Below are positions 22,164 to 33,784 of a DNA stretch of 64,000 nucleotides, in pieces. Positions within the stretch are counted from its first letter, which is position 1, and each line of letters starts with the position of its first letter. This stretch comes from Iris pallida. Lineage: Eukaryota; Streptophyta; Magnoliopsida; Asparagales; Iridaceae. A model generated the notes under the pieces. That model saw nothing but the letters and a program-made list of their open reading frames with translations, made no database searches and had not been told where the DNA came from. A program made the translations under genes and the position numbers. The stretch lies in NCBI GenBank assembly GCA_029216955.1, contig JANAVB010023996.1, forward strand, positions 17,102,142 through 17,166,141, written 5' to 3'.

Positions 22164-25106
22164 TGTCACTCCCCAATCCTGGAATACGTATTTTAATACG
22201 TAAACCGATAAATTGTATTTACCTTGAATTTATACTATATCTATTATGCTGTATTTCTTCATGCATTTCCCAAAAATATTCGACAAAATATTATTTCTTA
22301 ATATATTTTCTGCATTTGGGCCTACAGTTTTGGCTCATTTGGGTAACCTATTCTTGGTTCACCAATGGGTCATCATGAACCCTTTGGTTCATCATGAACC
22401 CATGGATCCAAGAATTCTATATATATAACTCATCTCCTTCTCTCTCCTCTCATTTACTTCTTCTTATTTACTTCCTCCACCAACCAAGGCAAGTACCAAC
22501 TTGCTCAAGAGAAGGATCCATTATTTTGTTAATGATTCTTACAAAACTATTTGCCAAAACATGTTCTTCTCCTCAATCTATACTAGTTTAGAACTTGGAA
22601 ATTTCTATTTTGAAGCTTTGATTTTGTAGATCTAAGTTTTAATCATTTTCGGATTTTGCATAGTTTGATCTACTTTAGTTGGATTTTATGGGTTTTTGAT
22701 GCTTCCATGTGGACGAGAATTCCATTTCACCCAAGTTGGAACATTAGAAATCCGGATTTGGAGTTCGGATGACCAAGTTATGTTGTTCTTGAAGTTTTGG
22801 GTTCTGCCATAGTGTTCTTGCTGTTTAGAGAAGACAGTGAGCAGTGTGCAGAGCTTCTTAGCTCACGCATACTGAGCTACGCGCGCTCTTTAGCGCTGCG
22901 TACGCAGACTTAGGTACGTTTCCTGTTGGAAGCGTGTCTTCCTTGAGCTTGCGTGACTTTTCACGCAGCACTTTTCCTTGAGTCTGCGTGACTTTTCACG
23001 CAGCACTTTCCCTTGAGCTTGCGTGATTTTTCATGCTGCTCTTTCCCTTGAGCTTGCGTGACTTTTCACGCAGCACTTTTTCTTGAGTCTGCGTGACTTT
23101 TCACGCAGCACTTTCCCTTGAGCTTGCGTGATTTTTTACGCTGCTCTTTCCCTTGAGCTTGCGTGACTTTTCACGCAGCTCTTTTCCTTGAGTCTACGTG
23201 ACTTTTTACGCAGCACTTTCCCTTGAGCTTGCGTGATTTTTCACGCTGCTCTTTCCCTTGAGCTTGCGTAACTTTTTATGCTGCTCCTTCCCTTGAGTCT
23301 GCGTGACCTTTTTCACGCAGCTCTCTCCTTGAGCCTGCGTGACTTTTTACGCACGCTGCCTTGTGTAAGCTTGCGTGACTCTTCACCCACGCTGCCTTGT
23401 TGTGCGTATGCTTTTGATATTTTATTAGATATTATAAGCCCATTTTATATCCTTACGCCTTTTGTCCTGAGCACTGATGTGACCCCGGAGAACAAAGTGT
23501 TCCTACCTGATACATGTACCTGAATGTCCCAGTTCTTGTTCATGCTCGACAAATGACTCGTAACTCCACGTGGCGTATTTGTAATGATGCATTACACTAA
23601 GGAGGGTAGCACATATTGACATACTGATTGACATGGATCCTCACTTAGGGTACTCGTACTAAAGTACGACTTTAGGAGGATAATCATGCAGGCCACAGCA
23701 TGAGAGTCTAAGATTTCACCTAGGGTTAAACTAGGCAACTGAATATACTAGATGCATGGGGAGGGCAGAGTCCCGAGATCGTGTTACACCAGTCGCCCTG
23801 AGATATTGTCTTGGCGCGCCGGCTGGTCTCCACGGATACTGTGTCATCCGCAACGAGTGGATGACTGTATTCGATTAATTTCTGCTATATATTACATGTC
23901 TTGGCAAGGTGGCCTCACGAGGGACCTGTGCTCCATGACACCTGTCTACGCGAACCCCTGGGTTGGCTAGCCTTGCTGGAAAGATACGATCTGAGGATTT
24001 TTCTAATAACATGACGCGAGGATAACCTCGTTCCACTAGAAACTCGTAGACTTGATTGGCCGTGAAAACGACTTGCATGTTTCCTATTTACCTTCCGTGA
24101 ATAACTGAGGGAAGCGGACTGTCATGGTGCGTGATCCAACCCATGTTCTTGTTTGATTGTTGGGTTGGTTATCGTACTATGACAGGCTGTGGACCGAAGT
24201 TATGAACGGAAGACTTATTCTGGTTGTGAAGTGCTACTTCTGTGAATGACTGAGGAACATGGTCTATCATGGTACATGATCCAACCCATGTTCTTGTTTG
24301 ATTGTTGGGTTGGTTATTGTGCTGCGATAGGCTATCGACCGAAGTCACGATCAGGAGATTTTATGGTTTTACCTTTTTAACTTATGTGAAAGTTATAGAG
24401 TACGACACGTCCCGACTCCATGCGGCACCTTTTGTCCTTGTTTGGTTGTAAGGGTGCCATATGGGTTCGAGGATGTTGCGCTACCCTATAATAGTAGCAT
24501 AAGTATTACTATTATCAGTCATTCTATTAGTTGGGTTTTTAATCTTAACTCTTGTGCCCCTTTGGCGGTACTTGCTATTCGGGGCTGACCCCGCTGGTTT
24601 TGTTTGGCCAGATCTCGTAGCAGAGCCAGAGGACACGATCTTCCTCCCTGACATTCATGGTGCATACTAGGAGCATGGCGGTTCGGGGACTCGAGTGGGT
24701 TTTCTTCTCCACCACTCCTGCTTATACTTTTGCGGCGTTTAGCCACCGGCACCTGTTAGCCGGATTACTTGATATTTTGTGTCAGTACATAATTGTAATT
24801 AAACAGACTGCAGCTGTGTATAATTCTGTACTCCTGACTCTCTGAGATAGCTCAATTATAAAGCTAGTCTCTCATGATCATTTTGATGAAGCATCAGGGA
24901 CGCCTTACTGCTTTATCTTTAATGTTCATTTAATTGCTGATTTGACTTAATTGATTGAGACATAGAGCTCTATGGGACCATAGGAGACTTGATTGTAGCA
25001 TGTACCCCCTAGTCTCTCGACAGCCACGATCGCCGTATGACGTTACGTACCTCATATGGAGTAGCTGGCCTAGTCCGTCCCCGTATTTCGGTACTGGGGC
25101 GTGACA
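22164..25106 (+). repeat. 3' LTR of E1
   Basis: 2,943 bp, same ends as the 5' LTR. Its tandem hairpin array is at about 22930-23400 and its TATA box at 22418-22428. Followed by the TSD taatg. Confidence 0.97.
22930..23400. repeat. Tandem hairpin array in E1 3' LTR
   Basis: Same unit organisation as 14878-15345, with scattered point changes (for example cacgctg to catgctg). Some substitutions weaken the TGCGTG/CACGCA stem. Confidence 0.9.
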
Positions 25107-25111
25107 TAATG

Positions 25112-25389
25112 TTTGTATATTTTTCTTTTTCTAGTGGTTGGGTGTACTGCTTGGATATGTTTTTACTACCGATGTGATGTTGGATGGATAGACTTGTTGA
25201 TGTTGGATGAACTTGTTGACTTGTTGAATTGTGATGTTGGATGGATGAACTTGTTGAATGCACTTGTTGATGTTGGGTGGACTTGTGATGTTGGATGCAC
25301 CTATTCATTCATTGTGCCGGTTGAAATGCTGTCTTTTATACGAAATTAGCTGCTGGAATGCTGGATATTTTTTATGTTTTGATTTTTTT
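25112..25389. repeat. CACTA 3' interior with short minisatellite
   Basis: Variants of 'gatgttggatggatgaacttgttga' recur from about 25175 to 25300. Begins with the tctttttctag stretch that continues the CACTA sequence after E1. No coding sequence recognised. Confidence 0.7.
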
Positions 25390-25970
25390 TTTCAGAATTA
25401 GCGACATTCTGCGATGCCACGAAACATCGTAAAGCATCGCGAATCTGCGACGTCATGTGATCGTTGCAAAGCATCGCAAATCAGCGACATCTAGAGGCGT
25501 CGCACAACGTCGTAGATTTGCGATGTCTAAGGATGTCGCAAAAGGTAGCAAATTGGCGACGTCCTTAAACGTCGTAAAATGTTACAATTCTTATATCAAT
25601 GCGTCACTAATCTGGCGTCAATGCGTCACAAATTTCTATCGCAAAACGTCGTAAATTGGCGACGTCTACGAAGGTCGCAAAATGTCGCAAAGCTGTGACG
25701 TCTATGGGCGTCGCAAAGCGCATCGCAAAGCATCGCAATTCTACGACGTCTCTGAGGACGTCGTAAAGCGTCACCAATCTACGATGTTTTCGTTGACGTC
25801 GTAAAGCTTCGCAAAACTGTGACGTTTTTCGACGCTTTTCGAATCAACGACTAGCAAAATTGCGACGTCGACAAAACGTTGCAAAAAATATCACAGATTC
25901 AGATTAGCGACATTTTTCGTCATTTTTGCGACGTTTTGAAGTATCGCTAATTCGTCATTTTCTGGTAGTG
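25390..25970 (+). repeat. CACTA 3' subterminal repeats and terminal inverted repeat
   Basis: Dense array of gcgacgtc, cgtcgcaaa and cgtcgtaaa motifs in both orientations, ending in the 3' TIR at 25970. Longer than the 5' subterminal array, as is common in CACTA elements. Confidence 0.9.
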
Positions 25971-26516
25971 TCTTGACTTGCTTGCTTGCTAACCCTTCTT
26001 GATGGATTTTAAGGTGTTGGTAATGGCTCTTGAAGGTTGGATGGTGAAGATGATGCTTCTAGGATTTGTTTGGTAGAGTTTGGATGGAAGAAAAATGAAA
26101 GGATGAGCTTTCATGAATGAATAGTTGTTTGATGAAGGAGATGAAGATGGAGGCTATGGAGGGTGAGGGGACTATCAAAATTTTGGAGAGGGAGAGGGGA
26201 GACGTTCAGCCAAGGGGGTGGAGAGAAGAAATTAATTAGAGTTAGGGTTAGGATTTTGGGTAGAAACTAGTTTATATATTGGCTTTAGATAGGTGCATGC
26301 ATGCATAATAAGATTTATATTCCTATTAGTAGGGGGTTTCCATGGGATTCCTTTTGGCCAAATATAAGAGGGGGGTTTCTTTTTAGTCGGCCATGGTGTG
26401 GGCCCCCATGGGTTTTGGTTTGATTTGTTTGGGTTTTAGTTAGAATGACTAAGGATTTAAATATGTAGTTTCCTAATATAGAATCCATTAGATTTATATA
26501 TAACATAAATCCAAAA

Positions 26517-26518
<2 letters not shown>
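25971..26518 (-). repeat. E0 3' LTR, middle segment
   Basis: Matches 54472-54965 of the intact LTR copy (cttgcttgcttgc... through gggggtttccatgggattc...). Contains a TATA-like ttatatatt on the minus strand near 26270. Confidence 0.85.

Positions 26519-26591
<73 letters not shown>
26519..26591. repeat. (TA)n tract at the LINE 3' end
   Basis: About 70 bases of alternating ta starting atgtatat. A similar atgtatat(ta)n tract lies at 32667-32710 beyond the LINE 5' end. The pair is the likely target-site duplication or tail. Confidence 0.85.
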
Positions 26592-26593
<2 letters not shown>

Positions 26594-26681
26594 GAAACCG
26601 TTACCTTTATTGAGAAAAGAGGGTAATGAGTACATCCGACCTCATGGTAACAAAATAAAGAAAGAGAAAACAAGAAAATCA

Positions 26682-29600
26682 CTACTCTAAAGCCCAATAC
26701 GGGATAGACGGAAGATGATGACAGCCTGAAAGCGATTTCCGAAACTGTCGCTTCACCTCCCGAACCAGGAAATCAGAACCAGCACGACGCCCCTCGTAGC
26801 GATGCTTGTTCCGGTTCTTCCAAAGCACCCATATGATCGCACCGGCCAGTGATCTCCGATGGTGACTGCCCTGTCCCCTCCACCACCTTTGAAGAAAGAC
26901 CAAAAAATCTCTATGCATCCGTGCCTTGAAGAAACCCCGGAAGACAGACCAAACCGTCTGAGCAAGATCTCCGTGGAAGAAAATATGCTGCAGGGTCTCC
27001 CCATGCCCCGCCTGACAACAATGACACCGGGAAGCCAGGTGGAAGCCAATCTTTTGAATGTTGTCATCGGTGGGAAGCCGGTTATGGCAGACCCGCCACA
27101 TCAAAATGCTCCACTTTGCCGGAATACACTTGCCCCATATATTGGAAAATAAAGATGATGTAGGATGGGAGATCCGGCAACACCTCCAGGCTGAAGCCAA
27201 CGAGAAAGATCCTTTCCGCTCACCCCAGACCAATGAATCAGGAGCCAGAGTGCAAGTCAGATTTGCCGCTCTGAGCCGCCTCGCTGCCTCTACCCCAAAC
27301 TGCTCCAAAAACATAGTCCAATCCCACCCATCGGTTGTCCAAATCGAACGGATAACCAGACCACCATTATCAGAGTTCCTCGCCCTAGAATCCCGGATCT
27401 TCCTTCCCCTATCCGATAGAGCCCTCACAGTCACCGGACGATGAGTAATAAGCACCCTCCTCTCGGCCAATCTGGCCGACCTCCGAATCTTCCGGGTGCC
27501 ACGACCCAGCGGAACCCGTCCCGATGGGATCCCCTGACGCTGCGAAGCCGTCGATCGTCGCACCCGAGTCCGTCTCCCCGTACCTTGCATGGTCCCAGTA
27601 TCCACTCCCTCAACCGACTGAATAACACCGCTACCCAAACGAGGACCCCCCAGAATCCAAGTTTCGCACCTTGCTGATCCCTCACCACGTCCAAGACTAA
27701 AGGAAATATGCAGTTCCGCCAATTTCCTCCCCCGTAACATCCGTCGCCAAATATGGGAGCACTTAGAAGTCATAAACGCATCACATGGATGACGCTTACG
27801 AAAATATTTTACTTTAAGGAGCTCCACCCAAAGGCCCTTCCCATGCCTTATCTTCCACCATAATTTCATAGAAAAGGCATCCATAATATCATTCAGACCC
27901 TTAATCCCAAGACCTCCTTCGGACTTAGTCCGAATAACGAACCTCCAAGCTAGCCAACACCTCTTAGCAACCCCATCCTTGCTACCCCAGAAGAAAGCCG
28001 CAAACATTCTCTCAATCGTCCTAAGAACGGCCCGGGGAGGGCAACATGCTGCCAATGTATACATAGGGATAGAAGAAAGAACATTCTTAATAAGAACCAG
28101 CTTACCCCCAGGAGAAAGTATCATGTTCTGCCATCCTGTCAGTTTCGATCGGATTTTATCAAGCAAATAGCTAAACATCCCCGCATTCCGTCTCCCGTAC
28201 GTTAACGGGCAGCCCAGATAAGAAAACGGCAAAGTACCGGTACAAAATCCAAACAACGTATAAATAGTCCGAGCCCGAGCCTCAGCCAATGGGGTTGCAG
28301 AATAAAAGGCAGATTTGGAATAATTAATCTTCTGACCAGATACAGCCTCATAACGATGCAATACCTGCTGGAGAGCACGCAAACCAATAATATCTCCCGA
28401 AGTAAATATAAGAACATAATCTGCATATGCCAAGTGCGAGATACGCGGTCCCCCAATCGGAGTATGAAATGAAGATCTCCGATTTGAGTCTTGAAGAAGC
28501 TTAAGGTTCCGAGAAAGCACCTCCGCAGCAATAATGAAGAGAGCCGGGAAGAGAGGGTCCCCCTGACGGATCCCTCTCGACGCCGGGAAAATTTCGGTAG
28601 GAACTCCATTGAGAAGAACTGCATAGCGTGTATCTGCCAGAAGACGATAAATAAGATCACAGAAGGCTTCATTAAAACCAAATCTCCGAAGAACCCGCAG
28701 GAGGAAATGCCAATTAACTCTGTCATAGGCCTTCTGCATGTCAAGCTTTATTGCAACATTACCACCATGATTAGATTCCCTCATGGAGGCCACCATTTCC
28801 TGAGCATGATGATATTGTCAACTATCTCTCTCCCCTTAACAAAAGCACTTTGCTCCGGGGAAATAATCTTGGGAAGAACTTCCTGCAACCTGCAAGCAAT
28901 AATCTTAGAAATTATCTTGTTACAGAAATTGCAAAGACTAATAGGGCGGAAATCTGAAAGGTTCCTCGGGTGCTCGACTTTGGGGATAAGAAATAATAAA
29001 GTATCAGCTATTAAGACCGGAAGGCGTGCACCCAAGAAAAATGAGCCAATAGCTTCCTCCATGTCAGCAGCGATAATATCCCAACAAACTGAGAAGAATC
29101 TCCCAGAAAATCCATCTGGTCCAGCGCCACTAGCCGGGTCCATCCCCCGAACAATCTCCAACAACTCTGCTCTATCCGGACAACGAACAAGATCAGTATT
29201 GTCCTCCGTAGAGATGATGCTGGGGACAACATCAAGGAATGCGTCGTCTACAGAAATAGGCTCAGCCCTGAACAACTTGGAGAAAAATAAAGAAGCCTCC
29301 GTCGCTACCTCCGCAATAGAGCCAGTCTCTGAGCCATCAGCCCGAATAATTTTCTGAATACCCGCCTTTCTTTGCCTGCTCCTGGTACACGCATGAAAAA
29401 ACCGAGTATTCTTATCACCTTCTAGATCCCATTTCATTCTGGCTTTTTGTTTCCAGAAAGACTCCTCAACTTGGACCTTTTGCTTCAATCTGGCAACAGC
29501 CTCCATCCATGAAGCCCTTCCCCTCTCCGAAGGATGAAGCTCATAATCCTGCTCTGCCGCCAAGGCGGCATCCTCAGCCTGACGGACCTCCTGAAAAATG

Positions 29601-30478
29601 TCTCCAAAAGTAACTCTGCTCCAGCCAACCAAAACATGCCCCGTCGTCCTCAATCGCATGCCCAACCGCTCAAGCGCATCATAATGCCAGCATGAATTCT
29701 ACGCCCGAGCAACAACCGAAAGGAAGTCCGGATGAGACGTCCAAAAGTCAAAAAAGCGGAAGCCTCGACTCTGATGGGAAGAAGCTGGCTGACAAGATAT
29801 CAATAGAGGAGAGTGATCCGATTCTTCCCGATTAAGATACTCGTAAGAGACCTGGACTCCATCCAGCCAACTACCCGTCGCGAGTACCCTATCAAGGCGG
29901 GATCCCTGACGATCAACCCCCGACTGACCATTCACCCAAGTGTAACTGCTACCTCTGAAACCAACATCGGAGAGCCCGGCAGCCAACTGAAAGTCGAGGA
30001 AGTCCGCGATGGCCCTCGTGTCAGGGGATCGACCGCCAAATTTCTCATTCGGCGAAGCAATAATATTGAAGTCCCCGCCCACCGCCCAGGGCACACCAAT
30101 GTCCCTAGCTTGGATGTCCAGAAGATGCCTCCATATACGCCTCCTCCCCTGTCGAGTCCCTGCACCATGGACAACCGACAACCTCACCGGATCCGCAAAA
30201 CAGCTGAGAAAAAGCTGCACAGTGATAGCCTGATCACAAGAATCAATACAGTTGATCCCAAGACCCGACTTGTAGAGAAAATAAATTTTGCCCTTATCAT
30301 TACAAAAGCTAGCATCAAAACCCAACCTCATTTGATAAGAAAGAAGCTTAGAGGATATCACCTTGGGCTCAATAATAGCAAGAACCTGAATAGAGTTGGT
30401 CCGACACAAGGACCTGAGACGGCATATAGTAGATCTGTTCGCCGTCCCCCGAACATTCCAAATAAAAAATTTAACCAT
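26682..30478 (-). pseudogene. LINE ORF2: AP endonuclease, reverse transcriptase, zf-RVT
   Basis: Start chosen at the ATG at 30478, where KFFIWNVRG, the typical endonuclease opening, begins. Endonuclease motifs AIIEPK, GGDFNIIASPNEKFGG and SRLDRVL...ESDHSPL follow. A TAG near 29699 replaces a likely Trp codon. The frame continues 29665-28781 with WKQKARMKWDLEGDKNTRFFH and GPDGFSGRFF. A frameshift near 28785-28795 moves to the frame holding the RT core: KLDMQKAYDRVNW, GIRQGDPLFPALF and AYADYVLIF. The catalytic YADD is YADY (codon 28416-28418), removing one metal-binding Asp. The C terminus has the zf-RVT pattern (PAKWSILMWRVCHNRLPT...RCHCC) and ends at 26682. Confidence 0.93.
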
Positions 30479-31076
30479 GGACCCTCTGGGGGTCCCGCCT
30501 AACCCGGGAAGCATGTGATCTAAGAAGTCGATCCGACTGAGGTGCCATCGATTTCCTTCGCTTACCAGCCGCCTTTTTAAATGGTACCATCTGCCAGCCA
30601 TCTTCTCTACCCTCGGAAAATGAAGTAGAAGGTCTAGCCTCAGCCAATGAAACCATATCATCTTCCGGTGAGGGGTCATAACCCTAATCAGATATAGAAC
30701 CGGGGGCAGGCTCCTCCCACACCACCAAGCTGCGATCTTCAGTGTCAGAATCAGCCGCTAAAACCCCATGTCCCAGCTGGCTATGAATAATGATAGGGAG
30801 GTTTGATAAAATAATCGGACCAACACCCCTCTCAGGCCCCCTCTGCCCATCCAAACTAGAACCCGGAGCGCTGCGTCCCCCCTGCATGGGACGCCCGTCA
30901 TCCGACCATAAAACCAGCTGGCCCGAAGATGACTCCCCCATATGCCAGATTGGCGGAACGGAACTCGCGCGACCATCACTCCCACGCAATCCGGGCTGCG
31001 TGGTCCCCCTAATATCATTATGCCCCTGAACGCGCCTCCATACCTGCCGTGTCCCCTTCCCTTTCTCACGCCTTGA
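30479..31076 (-). other. LINE region between ORF1 and ORF2
   Basis: Frames here (for example 30684-30989) encode Gly/Ser/Pro-rich sequence with an acidic stretch (DSDTEDRSLVVWEE). It probably represents the former C-terminal tail of ORF1 plus the ORF1-ORF2 spacer, now split by frameshifts. Confidence 0.5.
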
Positions 31077-32641
31077 TCATCGCCGGCGACGACCCCTGCT
31101 AATCCCACGGCCAGCCACCGGGCCGAACTCCTCTCGCGCTACGCCTGGGGAGGAGTCGACGGGGATGGGCGCACTGTCGACAACACCCACGGAAGGAGTC
31201 TCCACCTGGGGTCGGCCACAAGAACTCGCAACGTGCCCATGATGGCCACAAGAAACACAGTAATGAGGAATCCGCTCATAAACAACCGGCTGCGAGCGGA
31301 CGCCATCCGGGAGTTGGAAGAAAACCTCATGTTGAAGTAGTTTACTAACGTCCACTTCACCCAAGACCCTGGCGACCCCCGGCCTAGAGAAGGAAGCTGT
31401 AGCCCGGTCCGTAAAGAGCGGGGTGCCGAGACCAGATGCGATTGATAGAACCGCATTGGTATCAAACATGCAGTGGGGAAGCCCGAGGAAGGCAACCCAT
31501 ATGGGAACACGAAGATCCTCTTTCAACGATAAAAAGTCCACCGAAGACCTGAATATCACCATCGGAACACGACCAACGAACCAACAGTCCTTGGACCGAA
31601 GCCGGAGAAAATCACTCTCAACATGAGGCCGTATGAGAACGTGACGATCATCAATGGCCTTCACTTCAATCAACCCCCTGAACTTCCGCGAAGCAAAAGC
31701 CTTCCTAATAGCCTCAATCGGGAGTCTCCACGTGCAAACTTGCCAATAAAGTCTAGTCCACACAGCGCTGTGAGGGCCTCCATATCCGACTTAGAGAAGA
31801 TACCACCTTCCGGCCATCGGAAACAATGGCTGGTCGAAAGTCCACCCTCGGCAAAGCCCCAGTCAATGCCATCGTGGGTCCGCCCACCACTGCAGCGAAG
31901 GACCGTGCCGGACCATCCGTCCCTCCACCTGCCACCGTCACTTTAGTCACTGTCGCTGCCGGCGAGTCCAACGTCGCTACCTCATCACGGACGGGAATCC
32001 CTCTAGTGATTGGGAGGGAGGTCCCCGCCGCCAAGCCAAGGACGAAACATCCCGTCGTAACAGCCACACGAGCCGGGTCGGCCCCTAGGTTGACGTCGCC
32101 AATCACATCAGGATCCCCCGCCGTCGATCCAGGGGGGGCGGAGCCTCCCGCCGGAACACCCGCTGATTTACAGAAGAAGCAGATCCTCCCGCAGGGGCAG
32201 CCGCCCCCTCCAGGCCATGAAGCCGTATAGCCGGATCGCCACCATGGGCGACGCCTCCATTACGGGGGCCAGGAGGACCGGAGGCCCCCGCCGTCGAACT
32301 ACCGGGGGGGCCAGAGCCCCCCACCGAGGCAGCCACCCCCTCCGGCCAAAAAGCCGCACAGCCGGGTCACCCACATGGGCGCCGCCGCCATTGCGAGGGC
32401 CAGGAGGACCGGAGGCCCCCGCCGTCGAACCACCGGGGGGGCCGGAGCCCCCCACCGAGGCAGTCACCCCCTTCCGGCCAAAGAGCCGCACAGCCAGGTC
32501 ACCCACATGGGCGCCGCCGCCATTGCGGGGCAAGGAGGGCTGGAGGCCCCCGCCGTCGAACCACCAGGGGGGCCGGAGCCCTCCGCCGGAGTAGACATCC
32601 CTCCCAGTGCACGATCGCCAGAAAAGAGCTCCGTAGTTCAC
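31077..32641 (-). pseudogene. LINE ORF1: Gag-like RNA-binding protein (DUF4283, CCHC)
   Basis: The N terminus (from 32641) is a Gly/Pro-rich repeated region. The next part (32106-31753) reads SFAAVVGG, a typical lead into DUF4283. The DUF4283 core lies at about 31800-31330: RKFRGLIEVKAIDDRHVLIR, DCWFVGRVPMVIF, IWVAFLGLPHCMFD. The knuckle CVSCGHHGHVASSC is near 31230, followed by an Arg-rich end (ISRGRRRR). Frameshifts near 32330 and 31765 and a stop near 32103 break the frame. ORF1 proteins of plant L1 elements bind the element RNA in the ribonucleoprotein. Confidence 0.88.
32180..32580. repeat. ~126-bp coding minisatellite in LINE ORF1
   Basis: Three to four GC-rich units, with landmarks such as catgggcg near 32243, 32375 and 32504. 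Spacing is close to 126-132 bp, multiples of three, so the repeats extend the protein (ASGPPGPRNGGGAHVGDPAV). Units are similar but not identical. Confidence 0.85.
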
Positions 32642-32665
32642 GCGAGCCCTAAAAAGAGATGATCC

Positions 32666-32716
<51 letters not shown>

Positions 32717-33108
32717 AATAAATTTCCAACATGCCTATATAGGTTTGGATTTGGCTTGGAAGAAGTTCAAAAAAGTTTGGTACAACCAGGTTTCCTAAAA
32801 AGTCATAAATGCTTATATAACTAATTAATTAATCAAAATATGACTTGAGCCACAACTTGGATTGTTAACATACAAGGGACTAAAACATGACTATGCCATC
32901 CCTACTATGGCTAATATGCTAGTCAAAGCACACGACTACGCTAACCATGCTAAAATTTCTAGTCGTCCTACACCTCAAAACTTAACCATGACCAAGGACA
33001 TATATATACTAATAATAAATATTTGATAAAATTATTTAAAAAATATCCAAAAATCTCTATTTAAGTCAAATAAATAATAATAAAAATATAAATTTTTGGG
33101 TGTTTACA

Positions 33109-33121
33109 TTCTACCCTCCTT
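33109..33121 (-). promoter_or_regulatory. Polypurine tract of E0
   Basis: On the minus strand, aaggagggtagaa directly precedes the LTR start TGTAAACACCC. The E2 tract is aaggagggtagaga, almost the same, and the upstream gacgaaatt...ttt context is shared too. This supports mobilisation of E0 by related autonomous elements. Confidence 0.85.
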
Positions 33122-33289
33122 AAAAGAATTTCGTCATCGAGATTAAAATAACTCACCATGGTCAAAGGAATTACTATGGTTCTAAGATTGCTCTAGAGGT
33201 GTGCTATGATTCTATTGTTTTTCCTAATCAAGTAAGTAAAAAAAATCAATCGCAAATCAATTTCCTATTTGGTAACGTTAAAATTTCAA

Positions 33290-33784
33290 GTTGTTACCTT
33301 CATTTGCTTCTTGTGTCACTATTCCACTTCAACCGTCATGGCAAAGATCTGTCCAGGTCGCGGTGCTCATACTTGCTGTCTAACCTGCACAAACTGTGTC
33401 ACATGGTCGGGAAGCGGTCCATGTGGATATCCTCCTTGTGTTGCTAGTTGAGTTGGTAATGGTGGTGCTATTGGCACTGTTGGGTCTGGCCTTGGACAAT
33501 CTCAGGCCATGTGTTGGTTGGATCCATAAAATAAACTTCGTCCAAACTTGAGGTAGCATTTTTTTAATAATATGGCCTACCTTGCCACAAAAGTGACAAG
33601 TAATACTCTTTTCATGATGGTACGAAGCTGCTCTAGGTTGTTGTTGTATGTGGTGTATCTCCGGTCCCCCCGATGGAGCTCTAGCTCCTGCTGTCGCTGG
33701 TTGGGGACACTTCTGGTTGGCCTCTCTTTATTGATTCGCTCATGGCATCGTGCTACTGTTAGGACAACAGAGTAAGAAGTGGGT
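33290..33784 (-). pseudogene. E0 gag, C-terminal part with zinc knuckle
   Basis: Minus-strand frames read ...YHHEKSITCHFCGKVGHIIKK, a CCHC knuckle start. After a frameshift they continue as DCPRPDPTVPIAPPLPTQ and a tail ending RPGQIFAMTVEVE followed by a stop. The tail resembles the Gag end that normally leads into protease (RV/F-A-T-EE type). No protease motif follows before the polypurine tract 170 bases later. Confidence 0.7.

Larger units (their letters stand above)
14114..25106 (+). mobile_element. E1: full-length Ty3/gypsy chromovirus (Tekay/Del type)
   Basis: LTRs at 14114-17070 and 22164-25106 flank one gag-pol region. The 5-bp TSD taatg is perfect (14109-14113 and 25107-25111). Order of domains: gag, zinc knuckles, protease, RT, RNase H, integrase, chromodomain. 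By eye the first ~720 bp of the two LTRs differ at about nine bases plus one single-base indel, so the insertion is fairly recent. It sits in the 3' part of the CACTA TNPA-like gene, in the same orientation. Confidence 0.97.
5708..25970 (+). mobile_element. CACTA (En/Spm-type) DNA transposon, internally deleted, with nested insertions
   Basis: Begins CACTACCAGAAAA and ends in its reverse complement TTTTCTGGTAGTG. The TIRs extend about 27 bp with a one-base indel. A 3-bp TSD (tct) lies at 5705-5707 and 25971-25973. Subterminal regions carry many GCGACG/CGTCGC motifs, typical of CACTA elements. It encodes remnants of a TNPD/TNP2-type transposase and a TNPA-like gene. Without the solo LTR (8194-10853) and E1 (14114-25106) it is about 6.6 kb. 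The Transposase_21 core is missing, so it could only have moved with help in trans. Confidence 0.95.
26592..32665 (-). mobile_element. L1-type LINE, degenerate, inserted in E0 3' LTR
   Basis: Minus-strand, two-ORF LINE of about 6.1 kb with the usual plant order: ORF1 with DUF4283 and a CCHC knuckle, ORF2 with endonuclease, reverse transcriptase and zf-RVT. The 3' end has an AATAAA signal (near 26610) just before the boundary. Both ends abut TA-rich tracts starting atgtatat. The homologous LTR at 52447-55519 lacks it. Confidence 0.93.
3649..33108 (-). repeat. 3' LTR of E0, split by the CACTA element and the LINE
   Basis: The LTR pieces are 3649-5707, 25971-26591 and about 32666-33108, roughly 3.1 kb together. 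They align piece by piece with the uninterrupted LTR at 52447-55519. On the minus strand the LTR begins TGTAAACACCC next to a polypurine tract and ends GGAGCGTGACA at 3649. The uninterrupted copy shows the empty sites: near 54466-54485 for the CACTA insertion and in the TA-rich stretch near 54970 for the LINE. Confidence 0.9.

Noticed and set aside
27058..27444. Plus-strand ORFs across 26859-32662
   Set aside because: Shadows of LINE ORF1 and ORF2, which are on the minus strand and carry the conserved domains.
33269..33451. Small Cys-rich peptide with a hydrophobic start, looking like a secreted plant peptide
   Set aside because: Exactly antisense to the E0 gag C terminus; its cysteines come from the complement of gag codons. 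No promoter or relatives seen.
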